DNA from: Rhodohalobacter sp. SW132
GTDB taxonomy: Bacteria > Bacteroidota > Rhodothermia > Balneolales > Balneolaceae
Direction: 5' to 3'
Length of the DNA stretch: 64,000 nt
NCBI RefSeq assembly: GCF_003390325.1
Contig: NZ_QUOK01000010.1
Span: forward strand, 124,001-188,000
Of the stretch, positions 17,011-24,820 are shown one piece after another. A program made the position numbers and the translations under genes. The stretch's first letter is position 1. Each line of letters begins with the position of its first letter. The notes under the pieces were generated by a model. The model made no database searches, had not been told where the DNA came from, and saw only the letters and a list, made by a program, of their open reading frames with translations.

Positions 17011-17124
17011 AATAAAATTCGCCCTATTTTACCTTTATACTTAAAAGTAAAATATCATACGGTGAATATGCGGTAAGTAAAATAATAATTCTTATATTTT
17101 ACTTTAAACATAGAAAGTAAAATA
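17005..17124. promoter_or_regulatory. Phased six-site operator array upstream of Fic gene 2
   Basis: The 10-mer aagtaaaata occurs at 17005, 17045, 17075 and 17115, and its reverse complement tattttactt at 17095 with a 9/10 match at 17025. This makes two triplets of alternating orientation (+,-,+) with 20-bp steps, the second shifted 70 bp. The last site ends 5 bases before the Fic start codon. All spacings are multiples of 10. Confidence 0.8.
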
Positions 17125-17129
17125 GCGTA

Positions 17130-18266
17130 ATGGATATTGAAACATTTAAATGGGGTAGCTGGCGACAAGGCAATGAGTATAAATATTATTTGCCTGAAAA
17201 AATCAATCAACCATGGAAATGGGATAATTCTGATATCAATATTCTTTTAGAAGAAGCTTCTATGAAATTGGGTGAACTCAATTCCTATGCTCGGTTGGTT
17301 CCTAATATTGATTTATTTATCCAGTTGCACGTAACTACAGAAGCTGTAATTTCCAGCCGCATTGAGGGTACCCAGACAAATATTGACGAAGCACTTCTAC
17401 CCGAAGAAGATGTGGCCCCTGAACGGAGACAAGATTGGCAAGAGGTGCGCAACTATACCGAAGCCCTGAATACGGCTATAAAGTCTCTGGAAAGTATACC
17501 TATATCTTCAAGACTGATCAGGCAAACCCATGGGACTTTACTTAGTGGAGTACGTGGAGAGCATAAACTACCCGGAGATTTCCGGGCCAGCCAAAATTGG
17601 ATTGGAGGTGCTACCCTTAAAGATGCTGTTTTTATTCCTCCTGATCACCCACATATTAATAATTTGATGAGTGACCTTGAAAAATTCATTCATAATGAAA
17701 AAATACATGTACCTGATTTGATCAAGATTGGAATGGTTCACTATCAGTTTGAAACTATTCACCCCTTTTTGGATGGCAACGGCCGCATCGGCCGACTGCT
17801 GATTACGCTATACCTTGTCAGCCGGGGTATCATGGACAAACCACTGCTCTACCTGTCGAAATTTTTTGAGCGACACAAGGGAGTATACTATGATAACCTG
17901 ATGCGGGTACGGGAGAATAATGATATGATCCATTGGTTGCGATATTTTCTCATTGGAGTTCGCGATACAGCTATTGAAGCTGCTGATACATTGGGAGCTG
18001 TTTTACAGCTGAAAAACGACATCGAAGCCAAAATTCGAGATCAGTGGGGACGGCGAACACGTTCTGCCCTGAACTTGTTGGAGCATTTGTTTGTGAATCC
18101 GGTTGTACAAATAAAAGATGTACAAAAGGTCTGTGGTCTCAGTGCCAAAGCAGCAGGTAACTTAGTTCAGAGTTTCGAAGATGCAGGTTTTTTAAATGAA
18201 GTCACCGGTCAAAGCAGAAACCGTATGTACCTTTTTAGTCCCTATCTGGATAAATTTAAAACATAG
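17130..18266 (+). CDS. Fic family protein (2), probable AMP transferase
   Basis: The 378-residue protein has the Fic N-terminal domain and core. ISSRIEGTQTNIDEALL at about 73-90 is the inhibitory-helix motif. The catalytic loop HPFLDGNGRIGRLL starts at H211, with GDFRASQNWIGG and FIPPDH upstream as in typical class II Fic proteins. The C-terminal region (VVQIKDVQKVCGLSAKAAGNLVQSFEDAGFL) is a winged HTH. The gene begins 5 bases after the last of six aagtaaaata sites, so the protein may regulate itself. All catalytic residues are intact. It is not a close duplicate of the Fic gene at 13947. The modified target is unknown. Confidence 0.93.
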   Translation: MDIETFKWGSWRQGNEYKYYLPEKINQPWKWDNSDINILLEEASMKLGELNSYARLVPNIDLFIQLHVTTEAVISSRIEGTQTNIDEALLPEEDVAPERRQDWQEVRNYTEALNTAIKSLESIPISSRLIRQTHGTLLSGVRGEHKLPGDFRASQNWIGGATLKDAVFIPPDHPHINNLMSDLEKFIHNEKIHVPDLIKIGMVHYQFETIHPFLDGNGRIGRLLITLYLVSRGIMDKPLLYLSKFFERHKGVYYDNLMRVRENNDMIHWLRYFLIGVRDTAIEAADTLGAVLQLKNDIEAKIRDQWGRRTRSALNLLEHLFVNPVVQIKDVQKVCGLSAKAAGNLVQSFEDAGFLNEVTGQSRNRMYLFSPYLDKFKT

Positions 18267-18283
18267 CATCAGAAATAAACCTT

Positions 18284-18310
18284 TTCACTGATGAATCAAA
18301 TAGTTAGTAC
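18284..18310. repeat. Left copy of 27-bp direct repeat
   Basis: ttcactgatgaatcaaatag followed by ttagtac matches 20822-20848 at 24 of 27 positions. The two copies bracket the DUF4105 and PEGA genes in the same orientation, like the ends of a transferred unit. Confidence 0.55.
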
Positions 18311-18362
18311 CCTCATTCAAAATCGCCATCACAATCCCTATTATTTGAACAATAGAAGATGT

Positions 18363-19886
18363 CTAATAAGGAAAGTTAACTTTAATACCACTTTCAATAC
18401 TTACCATATTTTTCCACATCTTAAAGTCGGTTGTTAAGCTGACATTGTTGTTTAAGTTTAATACCAGTGAGGAATCTAAATGAATATTCAATAATTCATT
18501 TGATTTGAGATATACAGGATTGCTGATTCCGAAGGCAAGTTTAAATGTATCCGTGAAGAATATTCTCTGTTCTAATTTGGGTTCAATGATAATTGAAAAG
18601 GAATCATCTGTTATGTAAACGGGGTTGGCATTTAGCAGTAATGAAAAATTCCACTGATCATCAAATATTGAATATGAACGTCCGATCCCTGTAAATATCC
18701 CCATTGCAAATGAATCAATGTCATTTAAAAAATACCTTTGACCACCAAAACCAAGTGACCAGGAAGGTGAAGTATTAAAATGATTTACAGGTTGTCTGCT
18801 CTCTTGGTTGAAAACCCAGAACTCCTCAACAATGGCTCTGTCACTGAAGAGCATACTAAGGCTAAATACATTTATATAGTCGAATTTTGGATACGTAACC
18901 GATACATCGTTAAAATCGTGAAGTCCTAACCTTATATCTAAGTTTACATAGTTGTTTCCAAATTGATTGTACCCGTAGCTTGCCCCGAACCTACCCGGAT
19001 GGTGAATTGTAAAATCCCTGGTGTTGAGGTGGGTAAAATCATAGTCACTGCTACTCTGAGATACCTTAAACCTTAATTCTTCAATAAATTTTCGTTTATT
19101 ATTATCAATAGTTGTCGCGGTGTTGTTATATAACCATTCATACGTTTTCAAAAACTTGACGCGTTCCGTATTGCTTAATGAATCAGGTGCAGAATTGAAT
19201 GACATGGCATTATCTAATTCTGTATAAATCGTCAACATTTGGCTTTCTACATTCTCAATCCAAAGAGGTTCTGATAATCGCTGAGCAATAACATCATCAT
19301 TTAAAACTTGTTGAGGAAGTACCAAAAGTTTAGAGCTATACTCTTGATTAAAGACATAATGCAAAGCCTCACTAACTCGAGAAGCACAGTTTTTATCTGA
19401 AAAACGATACTGTCTCGCTTTCCCCCCTGTATGATTTATGTAGTCAGTAAATCGTTGTTTTTCGTGGCTTTCAAGATGAATTGGAAATAGCCATAAATCC
19501 CTTGATTCAGAATATGAATAATCCTGGATCATTTTATAGAATGGTAGAATCTCGAAATTACCTTCCAGATTTCCAATCAACCCATTATATAAGCTTGAGG
19601 CACCAGACTCGTCTTGTACATCTGCTGCGAAATTTATTGCATCCCACATCTGTAAGTTATCTGAATTGCTGGGTTCAGTTAATAAGAAAAGATGACCAAA
19701 TGAAGATGATGGACTGGCAGGATATGGACCGGCGAAAACTATATATAGCTGATGGAAATCCGAAGAAAGTGAAGTGCTGTGATCTTCAGATCCATTTAAG
19801 ACTTCTTGAGCAACTAAAGAATCTATAGGGATAAAAAAAAAGGTGAATATGGTTATCCATATCCACCTGAGGAAGTAATGATTCAT
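18363..19886 (-). CDS. DUF4105 (Lnb N-terminal periplasmic-like) secreted protein
   Basis: This 507-residue exported protein has a signal peptide at about 1-27 (ITIFTFFFIPIDSLVAQ). The domain at about 45-215 has the DUF4105 hallmarks YIVFAGPYPASPSSSFGHLFLL, with conserved SFGH, and DKNCASRVSEAL, a putative papain-like Cys/His pair. The C-terminal ~200 residues alternate strands (FGASYGYNQFGNNYVNLDIRLG and similar), suggesting a beta barrel or beta-rich surface domain. It ends on the minus strand 6 bases from the PEGA lipoprotein gene, which is upstream in the same operon. Activity is unproven; a peptidase or amidase at the cell surface is a reasonable guess. Confidence 0.8.
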   Translation of the reverse strand: MNHYFLRWIWITIFTFFFIPIDSLVAQEVLNGSEDHSTSLSSDFHQLYIVFAGPYPASPSSSFGHLFLLTEPSNSDNLQMWDAINFAADVQDESGASSLYNGLIGNLEGNFEILPFYKMIQDYSYSESRDLWLFPIHLESHEKQRFTDYINHTGGKARQYRFSDKNCASRVSEALHYVFNQEYSSKLLVLPQQVLNDDVIAQRLSEPLWIENVESQMLTIYTELDNAMSFNSAPDSLSNTERVKFLKTYEWLYNNTATTIDNNKRKFIEELRFKVSQSSSDYDFTHLNTRDFTIHHPGRFGASYGYNQFGNNYVNLDIRLGLHDFNDVSVTYPKFDYINVFSLSMLFSDRAIVEEFWVFNQESRQPVNHFNTSPSWSLGFGGQRYFLNDIDSFAMGIFTGIGRSYSIFDDQWNFSLLLNANPVYITDDSFSIIIEPKLEQRIFFTDTFKLAFGISNPVYLKSNELLNIHLDSSLVLNLNNNVSLTTDFKMWKNMVSIESGIKVNFPY

Positions 19887-19892
19887 CTTTGA

Positions 19893-20495
19893 TTAGATTA
19901 GTTCAACTACTTCATTTCCGAAGATGATTTCATTGCCTTGAGAAAAAGCAAATTTTGACTTAATCAAATCAATAGATGCATCATCATAGGTAAGTTCTGC
20001 AAGATTGATTAGAGTTTTAAGATGCTCACCACCATCATTTCCTAAATCGACAGAAATATCAGTAATGTGAGTCATTGCATATTTTCTCAGTTCAAAACGT
20101 TGCATAAAGGCCGCGTCAGACTCGCCGTCTCTGTACATTTCAACTTGATAGCTTGAAGGTGAATATGAATATGCAGCTCCTGAAACAAAATCAGTCAAAC
20201 TACCAATTGTTCCGCCAGAGATTATATTACCCCAAAATATGGGCTCCAGACTTTTGGAGAAGCTAAGAGTGTGAGTTCTATAACCATCTTTTTGAATAGT
20301 TAGAGCTTCTTTGTTTTTAGGTATTTCACCAACAAATGGAGTCGTGCCAATTTGAGCTCCTTCAAGATAGACTTGTGCTCCGTCTACATTTGAGTTTATG
20401 GTGACGGTCTGTTTAGTTCCTTGGGTCAGTGTTGCGCAACTTGCGATGACAAGGAAACTGATGATAGAAATCCCGAATAGTAGTGCGTTTTTCAT
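19893..20495 (-). CDS. PEGA-domain lipoprotein
   Basis: The 200-residue protein has a lipoprotein signal with the lipobox VIASC (C20). A PEGA domain follows at about 30-85 (TVTINSNVDGAQVYLEGAQIGTTPF, then ALTIQKDGYRTHTLSF). A Gly-rich hydrophobic stretch at about 88-112 (FWGNIISGGTIGSLTDFVSGAAYSY) matches lipoproteins of this type in which PEGA precedes a hydrophobic hairpin. The tail is helical and acidic. It is the first gene of a two-gene minus-strand operon with the DUF4105 gene 6 bases away. An envelope role is inferred. Confidence 0.75.
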   Translation of the reverse strand: MKNALLFGISIISFLVIASCATLTQGTKQTVTINSNVDGAQVYLEGAQIGTTPFVGEIPKNKEALTIQKDGYRTHTLSFSKSLEPIFWGNIISGGTIGSLTDFVSGAAYSYSPSSYQVEMYRDGESDAAFMQRFELRKYAMTHITDISVDLGNDGGEHLKTLINLAELTYDDASIDLIKSKFAFSQGNEIIFGNEVVELI

Positions 20496-20821
20496 AGTTA
20501 CCGTAGTTTACTGTTTTGGTTTTGTTTGATTCTCAAACTCAAAGGGAATAAGCTGATGTCTTGATATCACAGGATGAATTTGATAGACAAAGTCAGACTG
20601 AATAGTTTGCCTTACTCATGCTTCTAAATTTATTTTTTATTTAGAAACGTGTTGAAAGGTTTACCCAAGCAGATTTCCCCGATGTTTATTAGAAGTTTCT
20701 AATATTGGGATAATTCAATAGACTAACAAATTAGAATCCTGCGTGTTCAAGTCGCCTAATGGATGTGGGAATTAAGTGGACACTTAAGATTGGAAAATGT
20801 AGTAGCCAAAAATGAAACCCG
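20496..20821. other. Gene-less stretch upstream of the PEGA operon
   Basis: No ORF is supported. It holds the PEGA promoter on the minus strand and a small hairpin ttctaaat/atttagaa at 20622-20646. A gttcaagtc at 20733-20741 recalls a tRNA T-loop, but the surrounding bases do not fold as one. Confidence 0.4.
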
Positions 20822-20848
20822 TTCACCGATGAAACAAATAGTTGGTAC
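20822..20848. repeat. Right copy of 27-bp direct repeat
   Basis: ttcaccgatgaaacaaatag followed by ttggtac is the partner of 18284-18310. It lies about 60 bases left of the tRNA-like remnant. Confidence 0.55.
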
Positions 20849-20874
20849 ATGAGTGGGTACACTTTTCTTAAAAT

Positions 20875-20955
20875 CGGCCTATATAGCATTCATAGTTAAT
20901 ATTTTAATCCACTCATAATCGATTGGTCGCAGGTTCAAGTCCTGCTGGGCCCACA
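20875..20955 (+). pseudogene. Degenerate tRNA (CAT anticodon) with intact 3' half
   Basis: The 3' half is tRNA-like: anticodon loop ctcataa (20912-20918) with 4 of 5 stem pairs, a 5-base variable loop, T-arm gcagg/cctgc with loop ttcaagt, acceptor strand tgggccc (20946-20952), then aca rather than acca. The 5' acceptor strand cggccta (20875-20881) pairs at 6 of 7 positions, but the D-arm region is too long and does not fold. It looks like an integration-site remnant of a CAT-anticodon tRNA rather than a working gene. Confidence 0.6.
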
Positions 20956-21048
20956 TTTTAAAACTGATGTTTTAAGATCATTGTCACCCTATATACTATT
21001 TAAAGATGTTAAAAATCTGAGCGTTGAAATTCCGAAGTAGTGCTTCGG

Positions 21049-21072
21049 GGTTCAAGTCCGCTGGGCCCACAT
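21049..21072 (+). pseudogene. Second tRNA 3'-end remnant
   Basis: ggttcaagtccgctgggccc and aca repeat the T-loop and acceptor end of the element at 20932-20955 with one base missing from the T stem. There is no 5' half. Two successive 3' ends suggest two integration events at the same tRNA. The intervening 20956-21048 holds nothing I can name. Confidence 0.65.
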
Positions 21073-21130
21073 CTTCTCTTGATAATCTGCTGAAGAGGTC
21101 TTTTAGTTAACAGGTGCATATCCGAATGGG

Positions 21131-21580
21131 TTACTTACTCCTTTGGGCGGTGATATCGTCTTTATCCGGATGGATGCACGATACCCAATACATAATGATC
21201 GTTTCAAGCATAGCTGCCTGATCTTCTATTGAATCCGGTTTTTTAAAAAATCCCTGTACGCGATATTGATAGGCCTCAATCACATCCTTTCTGACCGGAT
21301 CACTGCTTGCAAAGATAAAGGGGATCGTTTTTTGGCGCAGATATTCATCTCTGTCAATTGCTTTCTTGAATTCCATACCGTTCATGCCGGGCATGTTCAT
21401 GTCAGAGATGATGAGGAATATTTCATCCACGTTTTCCTGAAGATGGTCAAGAGCATCCCGGGCATTGGTGAAATATTCAACTTTTATATTCCACTCATTT
21501 TCTTCAAGTGAATGATTAAGCAGATCTTTTTCATATTTCTGGTCGTCAACAAGGATGATTTTTCCCTTTACGTTTTTCAT
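21131..21580 (-). CDS. CheY-like response regulator
   Basis: This 149-residue stand-alone receiver domain has the acidic pocket D12/D13, phospho-acceptor D60 (LIISDMNMPGMNG) and a conserved Lys near 113 (GFFKKP). No output domain follows; the last ~15 residues (SCIHPDKDDITAQRSK) are a charged tail. It is transcribed alone on the minus strand, with no histidine kinase nearby, so its partner is elsewhere. It appears to be the first core gene to the right of the island. Confidence 0.9.
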   Translation of the reverse strand: MKNVKGKIILVDDQKYEKDLLNHSLEENEWNIKVEYFTNARDALDHLQENVDEIFLIISDMNMPGMNGMEFKKAIDRDEYLRQKTIPFIFASSDPVRKDVIEAYQYRVQGFFKKPDSIEDQAAMLETIIMYWVSCIHPDKDDITAQRSK

Positions 21581-21770
21581 TGATTTTGATTTAACCTGTC
21601 TGAATGATGTAGTTTTAGACTATAAATTCGAATGTAATGAATTCTATAATATTCCTGAAGTTTGAAAGACATATTATAAATCTACTTTAAAATCGGGATA
21701 ATTTTTCACCCCAGATTATTTCCTGAATTCATTTTTCATCTGTCACTGCCTCTTTTCATATATTGTTCGC

Positions 21771-23009
21771 ATGGGCAGCAGAAATGAACATCGATTGATA
21801 GTTATTGGGGGTGGAGCAGCCGGTTTTTTCACGGCTGTGAATGCGGCAAGGATAAATCCGAACTTGAATGTGACGATTCTTGAGAAGTCTCGTGAAGTGC
21901 TATCAAAAGTACGGGTTTCGGGTGGCGGTCGTTGTAATGTAACGCATCACTGTTTTGATCCGGAACTCCTTTCCAAATCATATCCACGCGGGGAAAAAGT
22001 GCTGCGATGGAGTTTTGAACAGTTCCAGGCCCGCGATACGGTGGAGTGGTTCAAAGAGCGGGGAGTGGAATTGAAGACGGAGGGTGACGGGCGGATGTTC
22101 CCGGTGACAGACAGCTCCGATACCATCATTAACTGCCTGATGGATGAAGCTAAAAAACATGGCGTAACGATTCGCACGAAAACAAAAGCGGATAAAATTG
22201 AGCCGCTGGATGATGTTGGGTTCAGGCTGCATATCCATAAATCGAAACCGATGCTTTGTGATCAGCTTGTGTTGGCTACCGGCGGTTTTAACCGGGAAAA
22301 TGCATATGAATGGCTGAAAGATCTTGGTCATTCCGTCAGATCCCCGGTCCCGTCCCTGTTCACCTTCAACTTCAGAGAGAAGATCTTTGCCGACCTGGCC
22401 GGGATTTCAGTGGAGCGTGCAGAAGTTCAGATCAAGAACACATCATTTACTGAAATCGGACCGGTTTTGATCACCCACTGGGGACTCAGTGGTCCGGCCG
22501 TACTGAAACTCTCAGCGTGGGCAGCGCGGGAGCTGCATGAACGTGAGTACCGCTACGACGTGCAGATCAACTGGCTCCATCCAATGAATGAGCAAGAGGT
22601 TCGAAAACAGTTGACGAATTTGAGGGACGATCAATCCCGCAAGCTGGTCAGGAATCAAAATAGACTTCCGTTTCCGGCCCGGCTCTGGGAGAGGTTCCTG
22701 GAACTGAGCCATATCAAACCGGACAAACGGTGGGCGGATCTTTCCAACAAAGAGATCCACGAACTTACGCAGCAGCTCACCCGGGGAACGTACAACATCC
22801 AGGGAAAAACCACTTACAAAGAGGAGTTTGTAACCTGTGGCGGGATTCCGCTTAACGAGGTAAATCCGGATACGCTTGAGAGCAAAAAAGTGCCAGGATT
22901 ATATTTTGTCGGCGAAGTACTGGATATAGATGGAGTTACCGGCGGGTTCAATTTCCAGGCTGCATGGACAAACGGATGGCTTGCGGCTCAGTCGATTGCG
23001 GGGGAATAA
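21771..23009 (+). CDS. HI0933/BaiN-type FAD-dependent oxidoreductase
   Basis: The 412-residue flavoprotein has an N-terminal Rossmann loop VIGGGAAGFFTAVNAA, then the family motif SKVRVSGGGRCNVTH at about 43-57, LVLATGGF in the middle and a C-terminal FAD loop VGEVLDIDGVTGGFNFQAAWTNGWLA. These define the HI0933/BaiN (YhiN) family of NAD(P)/FAD-dependent oxidoreductases. Length is typical. The physiological substrate is not known for most members. It is a single plus-strand gene, convergent with the methyltransferase that follows by 9 bases. The start at 21771 (MGSRNEHR) puts the usual short leader before the dinucleotide fold. Confidence 0.92.
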   Translation: MGSRNEHRLIVIGGGAAGFFTAVNAARINPNLNVTILEKSREVLSKVRVSGGGRCNVTHHCFDPELLSKSYPRGEKVLRWSFEQFQARDTVEWFKERGVELKTEGDGRMFPVTDSSDTIINCLMDEAKKHGVTIRTKTKADKIEPLDDVGFRLHIHKSKPMLCDQLVLATGGFNRENAYEWLKDLGHSVRSPVPSLFTFNFREKIFADLAGISVERAEVQIKNTSFTEIGPVLITHWGLSGPAVLKLSAWAARELHEREYRYDVQINWLHPMNEQEVRKQLTNLRDDQSRKLVRNQNRLPFPARLWERFLELSHIKPDKRWADLSNKEIHELTQQLTRGTYNIQGKTTYKEEFVTCGGIPLNEVNPDTLESKKVPGLYFVGEVLDIDGVTGGFNFQAAWTNGWLAAQSIAGE

Positions 23010-23018
23010 CTTTACACA

Positions 23019-23513
23019 TCAAACAAACCATCTTGCAACGGACTGTTTATATTGCGTGTACTCCTCACCGAATTTTGATTCAAGGATCTGTTCCTCCGGG
23101 ATGATCTGATATCGGTTCATATACCCGACAAAAGCAAAAGAGAAGAGTATGGAGAAAGGGTTCATCAGGTAAAATCCCCAGCCGATCAGCATAAGAAACA
23201 TGCCCAGGTACATCGGGTTGCGGGTGTAGCTGTATATTCCAATAGTTACAACAGTTGATGTCTCTGCCGGGGTCATTGGGTGAATCGTTGTTTTTGCTTT
23301 TCGAAACTGAACGATACCGGTTAGGGATATCAAAATTCCGGTTAGTGTAATTGCTACAGCCATACTCCAGCGGAGCTGCCACTCCACGAAAAAACCCGGT
23401 GAGACCAGGCTGATTCCCCACATCAGCAGTGCAGTAACGATCAGCACAACGACGGGAGGGATGGTAAGTGAAAGATTTCTCATGATGATTTCTCTGAATT
23501 TAACAAAGCTCAA
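23019..23513 (-). CDS. ICMT-like membrane methyltransferase
   Basis: The 164-residue protein has about four membrane segments and the PEMT/ICMT hallmark GIYSYTRNPMYLGMFLMLIGWG, where RNPMY marks the cofactor site, followed by a cytoplasmic tail EEQILESKFGEEYTQYKQSVARW. This is the isoprenylcysteine carboxyl methyltransferase-like superfamily, common in bacteria with unknown substrates. An in-frame ATG a few codons downstream (MRNLSLTIPP) is another possible start. It stands alone between two unrelated genes. Confidence 0.85.
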   Translation of the reverse strand: MSFVKFREIIMRNLSLTIPPVVVLIVTALLMWGISLVSPGFFVEWQLRWSMAVAITLTGILISLTGIVQFRKAKTTIHPMTPAETSTVVTIGIYSYTRNPMYLGMFLMLIGWGFYLMNPFSILFSFAFVGYMNRYQIIPEEQILESKFGEEYTQYKQSVARWFV

Positions 23514-23736
23514 TTGTGAATAATGGAATAGAAGCCGACTATTTTTGTAGCTGTAAAACAGCGAATAATCCTAAAAAATCAATTTCCAATCATAATGGTA
23601 TATGCCGTGTTGGGGCACGGTTTGGCAGTAAAGAGCTTTTGGTTTAAAGGATTTACCCAGTTTTTTAAAAGTCAGTAATTTTCGACTGATATGAAATTAC
23701 ACCGAACCTTTATCAATAAAGTCAGCTGGTCTGATC

Positions 23737-24537
23737 CTATAATTCACTCTTTTTTTGCTCAAACAGCCACTCGAGGGCAAAACGGTCTTCGTAAGCGGGT
23801 ATCCATGAAAAATGATCGACATGAGGGTACTCGGTATAACCCGGGGTTCCGCCCGCTTCCCGAATCGCCTGAACCATATCGCGTGAAAGCTCTACCGGCA
23901 CAACATTATCCTGTGCCCCATGAAACGTCCAGATCGGCAGATCTTTTATGAGGTGCGCTTTGGATGGATCGCCGCCGCCACAAACCGGCATAGCGGCTGC
24001 AAACGTATCCGGGTAACGCGTAATGAGATCCCACGTGCCAAATCCGCCCATGGATAGTCCGGTGATGTAGATTCGGTTTTTATCCACCGGCATTTCATCT
24101 GCAATCTGTTGAACCAAATCGTAGGCCATTTGAAGAGGTTTTGTGGGTTTCTCCATCAGGCCTGATCCTTCATTCCTCCAGTCAAGGTTGGCCCAGTAAT
24201 CGTCATCGGGAGCTTGGGGAGCAATGACGATGGCGGGATGTTCCTGTCGGAAATCCTCTTTTGCAAACGCCTCCACGCCCCATGTGAGCTGCGCTTCGTT
24301 GTCACTGCCCCGTTCTCCCATGCCGTGCAGGAAAAGCACGAGCGGGTAGTTTTTTCCATCCTCAAACTGCTCCGGAAGCAGAAGCCTGTAGGGCAGTTTA
24401 TCTCCTTCATCAGAATGATATTCTTTTTCTTCAAACAGCTCTTTAAAATCGGACTGGGCTGCCGTTTGAAATGGGAACATCAGTGCTAAAACCGTAAGCG
24501 AAAAAATCGATATCAGAGGGAGATTTGATGTGATCAT
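23737..24537 (-). CDS. Secreted alpha/beta-hydrolase, carboxylesterase-like
   Basis: The 266-residue protein has a signal peptide (about 1-27, ISIFSLTVLALMFPFQTAAQ). The fold is alpha/beta hydrolase: oxyanion strand PLVLFLHGMGERGSDN, nucleophile elbow GLSMGGFG, acid strand PIWTFHGAQDNVVP and histidine in YPHVDHFSW. This matches the phospholipase/carboxylesterase or PHB-depolymerase-like group that removes acyl groups from polymers outside the cytoplasm; the substrate is uncertain. Length is normal. It is a single gene on the minus strand. Confidence 0.88.
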   Translation of the reverse strand: MITSNLPLISIFSLTVLALMFPFQTAAQSDFKELFEEKEYHSDEGDKLPYRLLLPEQFEDGKNYPLVLFLHGMGERGSDNEAQLTWGVEAFAKEDFRQEHPAIVIAPQAPDDDYWANLDWRNEGSGLMEKPTKPLQMAYDLVQQIADEMPVDKNRIYITGLSMGGFGTWDLITRYPDTFAAAMPVCGGGDPSKAHLIKDLPIWTFHGAQDNVVPVELSRDMVQAIREAGGTPGYTEYPHVDHFSWIPAYEDRFALEWLFEQKKSEL

Positions 24538-24820
24538 CCGATTCTCATGTCTATATTTTTTGATTCATGATAATATCGAAAATTTTTGCTGAAACTTATA
24601 CATTAGTTTTACAAATCCAGCTAAACGTCATGCTGCTCTCTGATACGGTAACTCCCAATCTGTTTTGTGAAATGGTATTTGATCGATGGGGAAATCTTTG
24701 CCGTGCAAGGATGGGAGATCGCGGATCGGAGTCCGCGATGACGGTGGTAGGGTTTTGATCTCGAACAAAGCTACTCAATACTTGCTACCCAATACTCAAA
24801 ACCCACTCACCTGCCTTCAA
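24538..24820. repeat. Intergenic stretch with REP-like palindrome
   Basis: Between the esterase and phoH lies a perfect hairpin, atcgcgga / tccgcgat around tcggag at 24718-24739. Such GC-rich palindromes in an AT-richer spacer often belong to dispersed REP families. No second copy is in the window. Nothing else is supported here. Confidence 0.5.

Noticed and set aside
20729..20760. Third tRNA remnant (gttcaagtc)
   Set aside because: Only the T-loop is similar; the stem bases do not pair and there is no acceptor end.
1..21130. Prophage
   Set aside because: No capsid, tail, terminase or integrase gene is seen; content is defence and toxin modules only.
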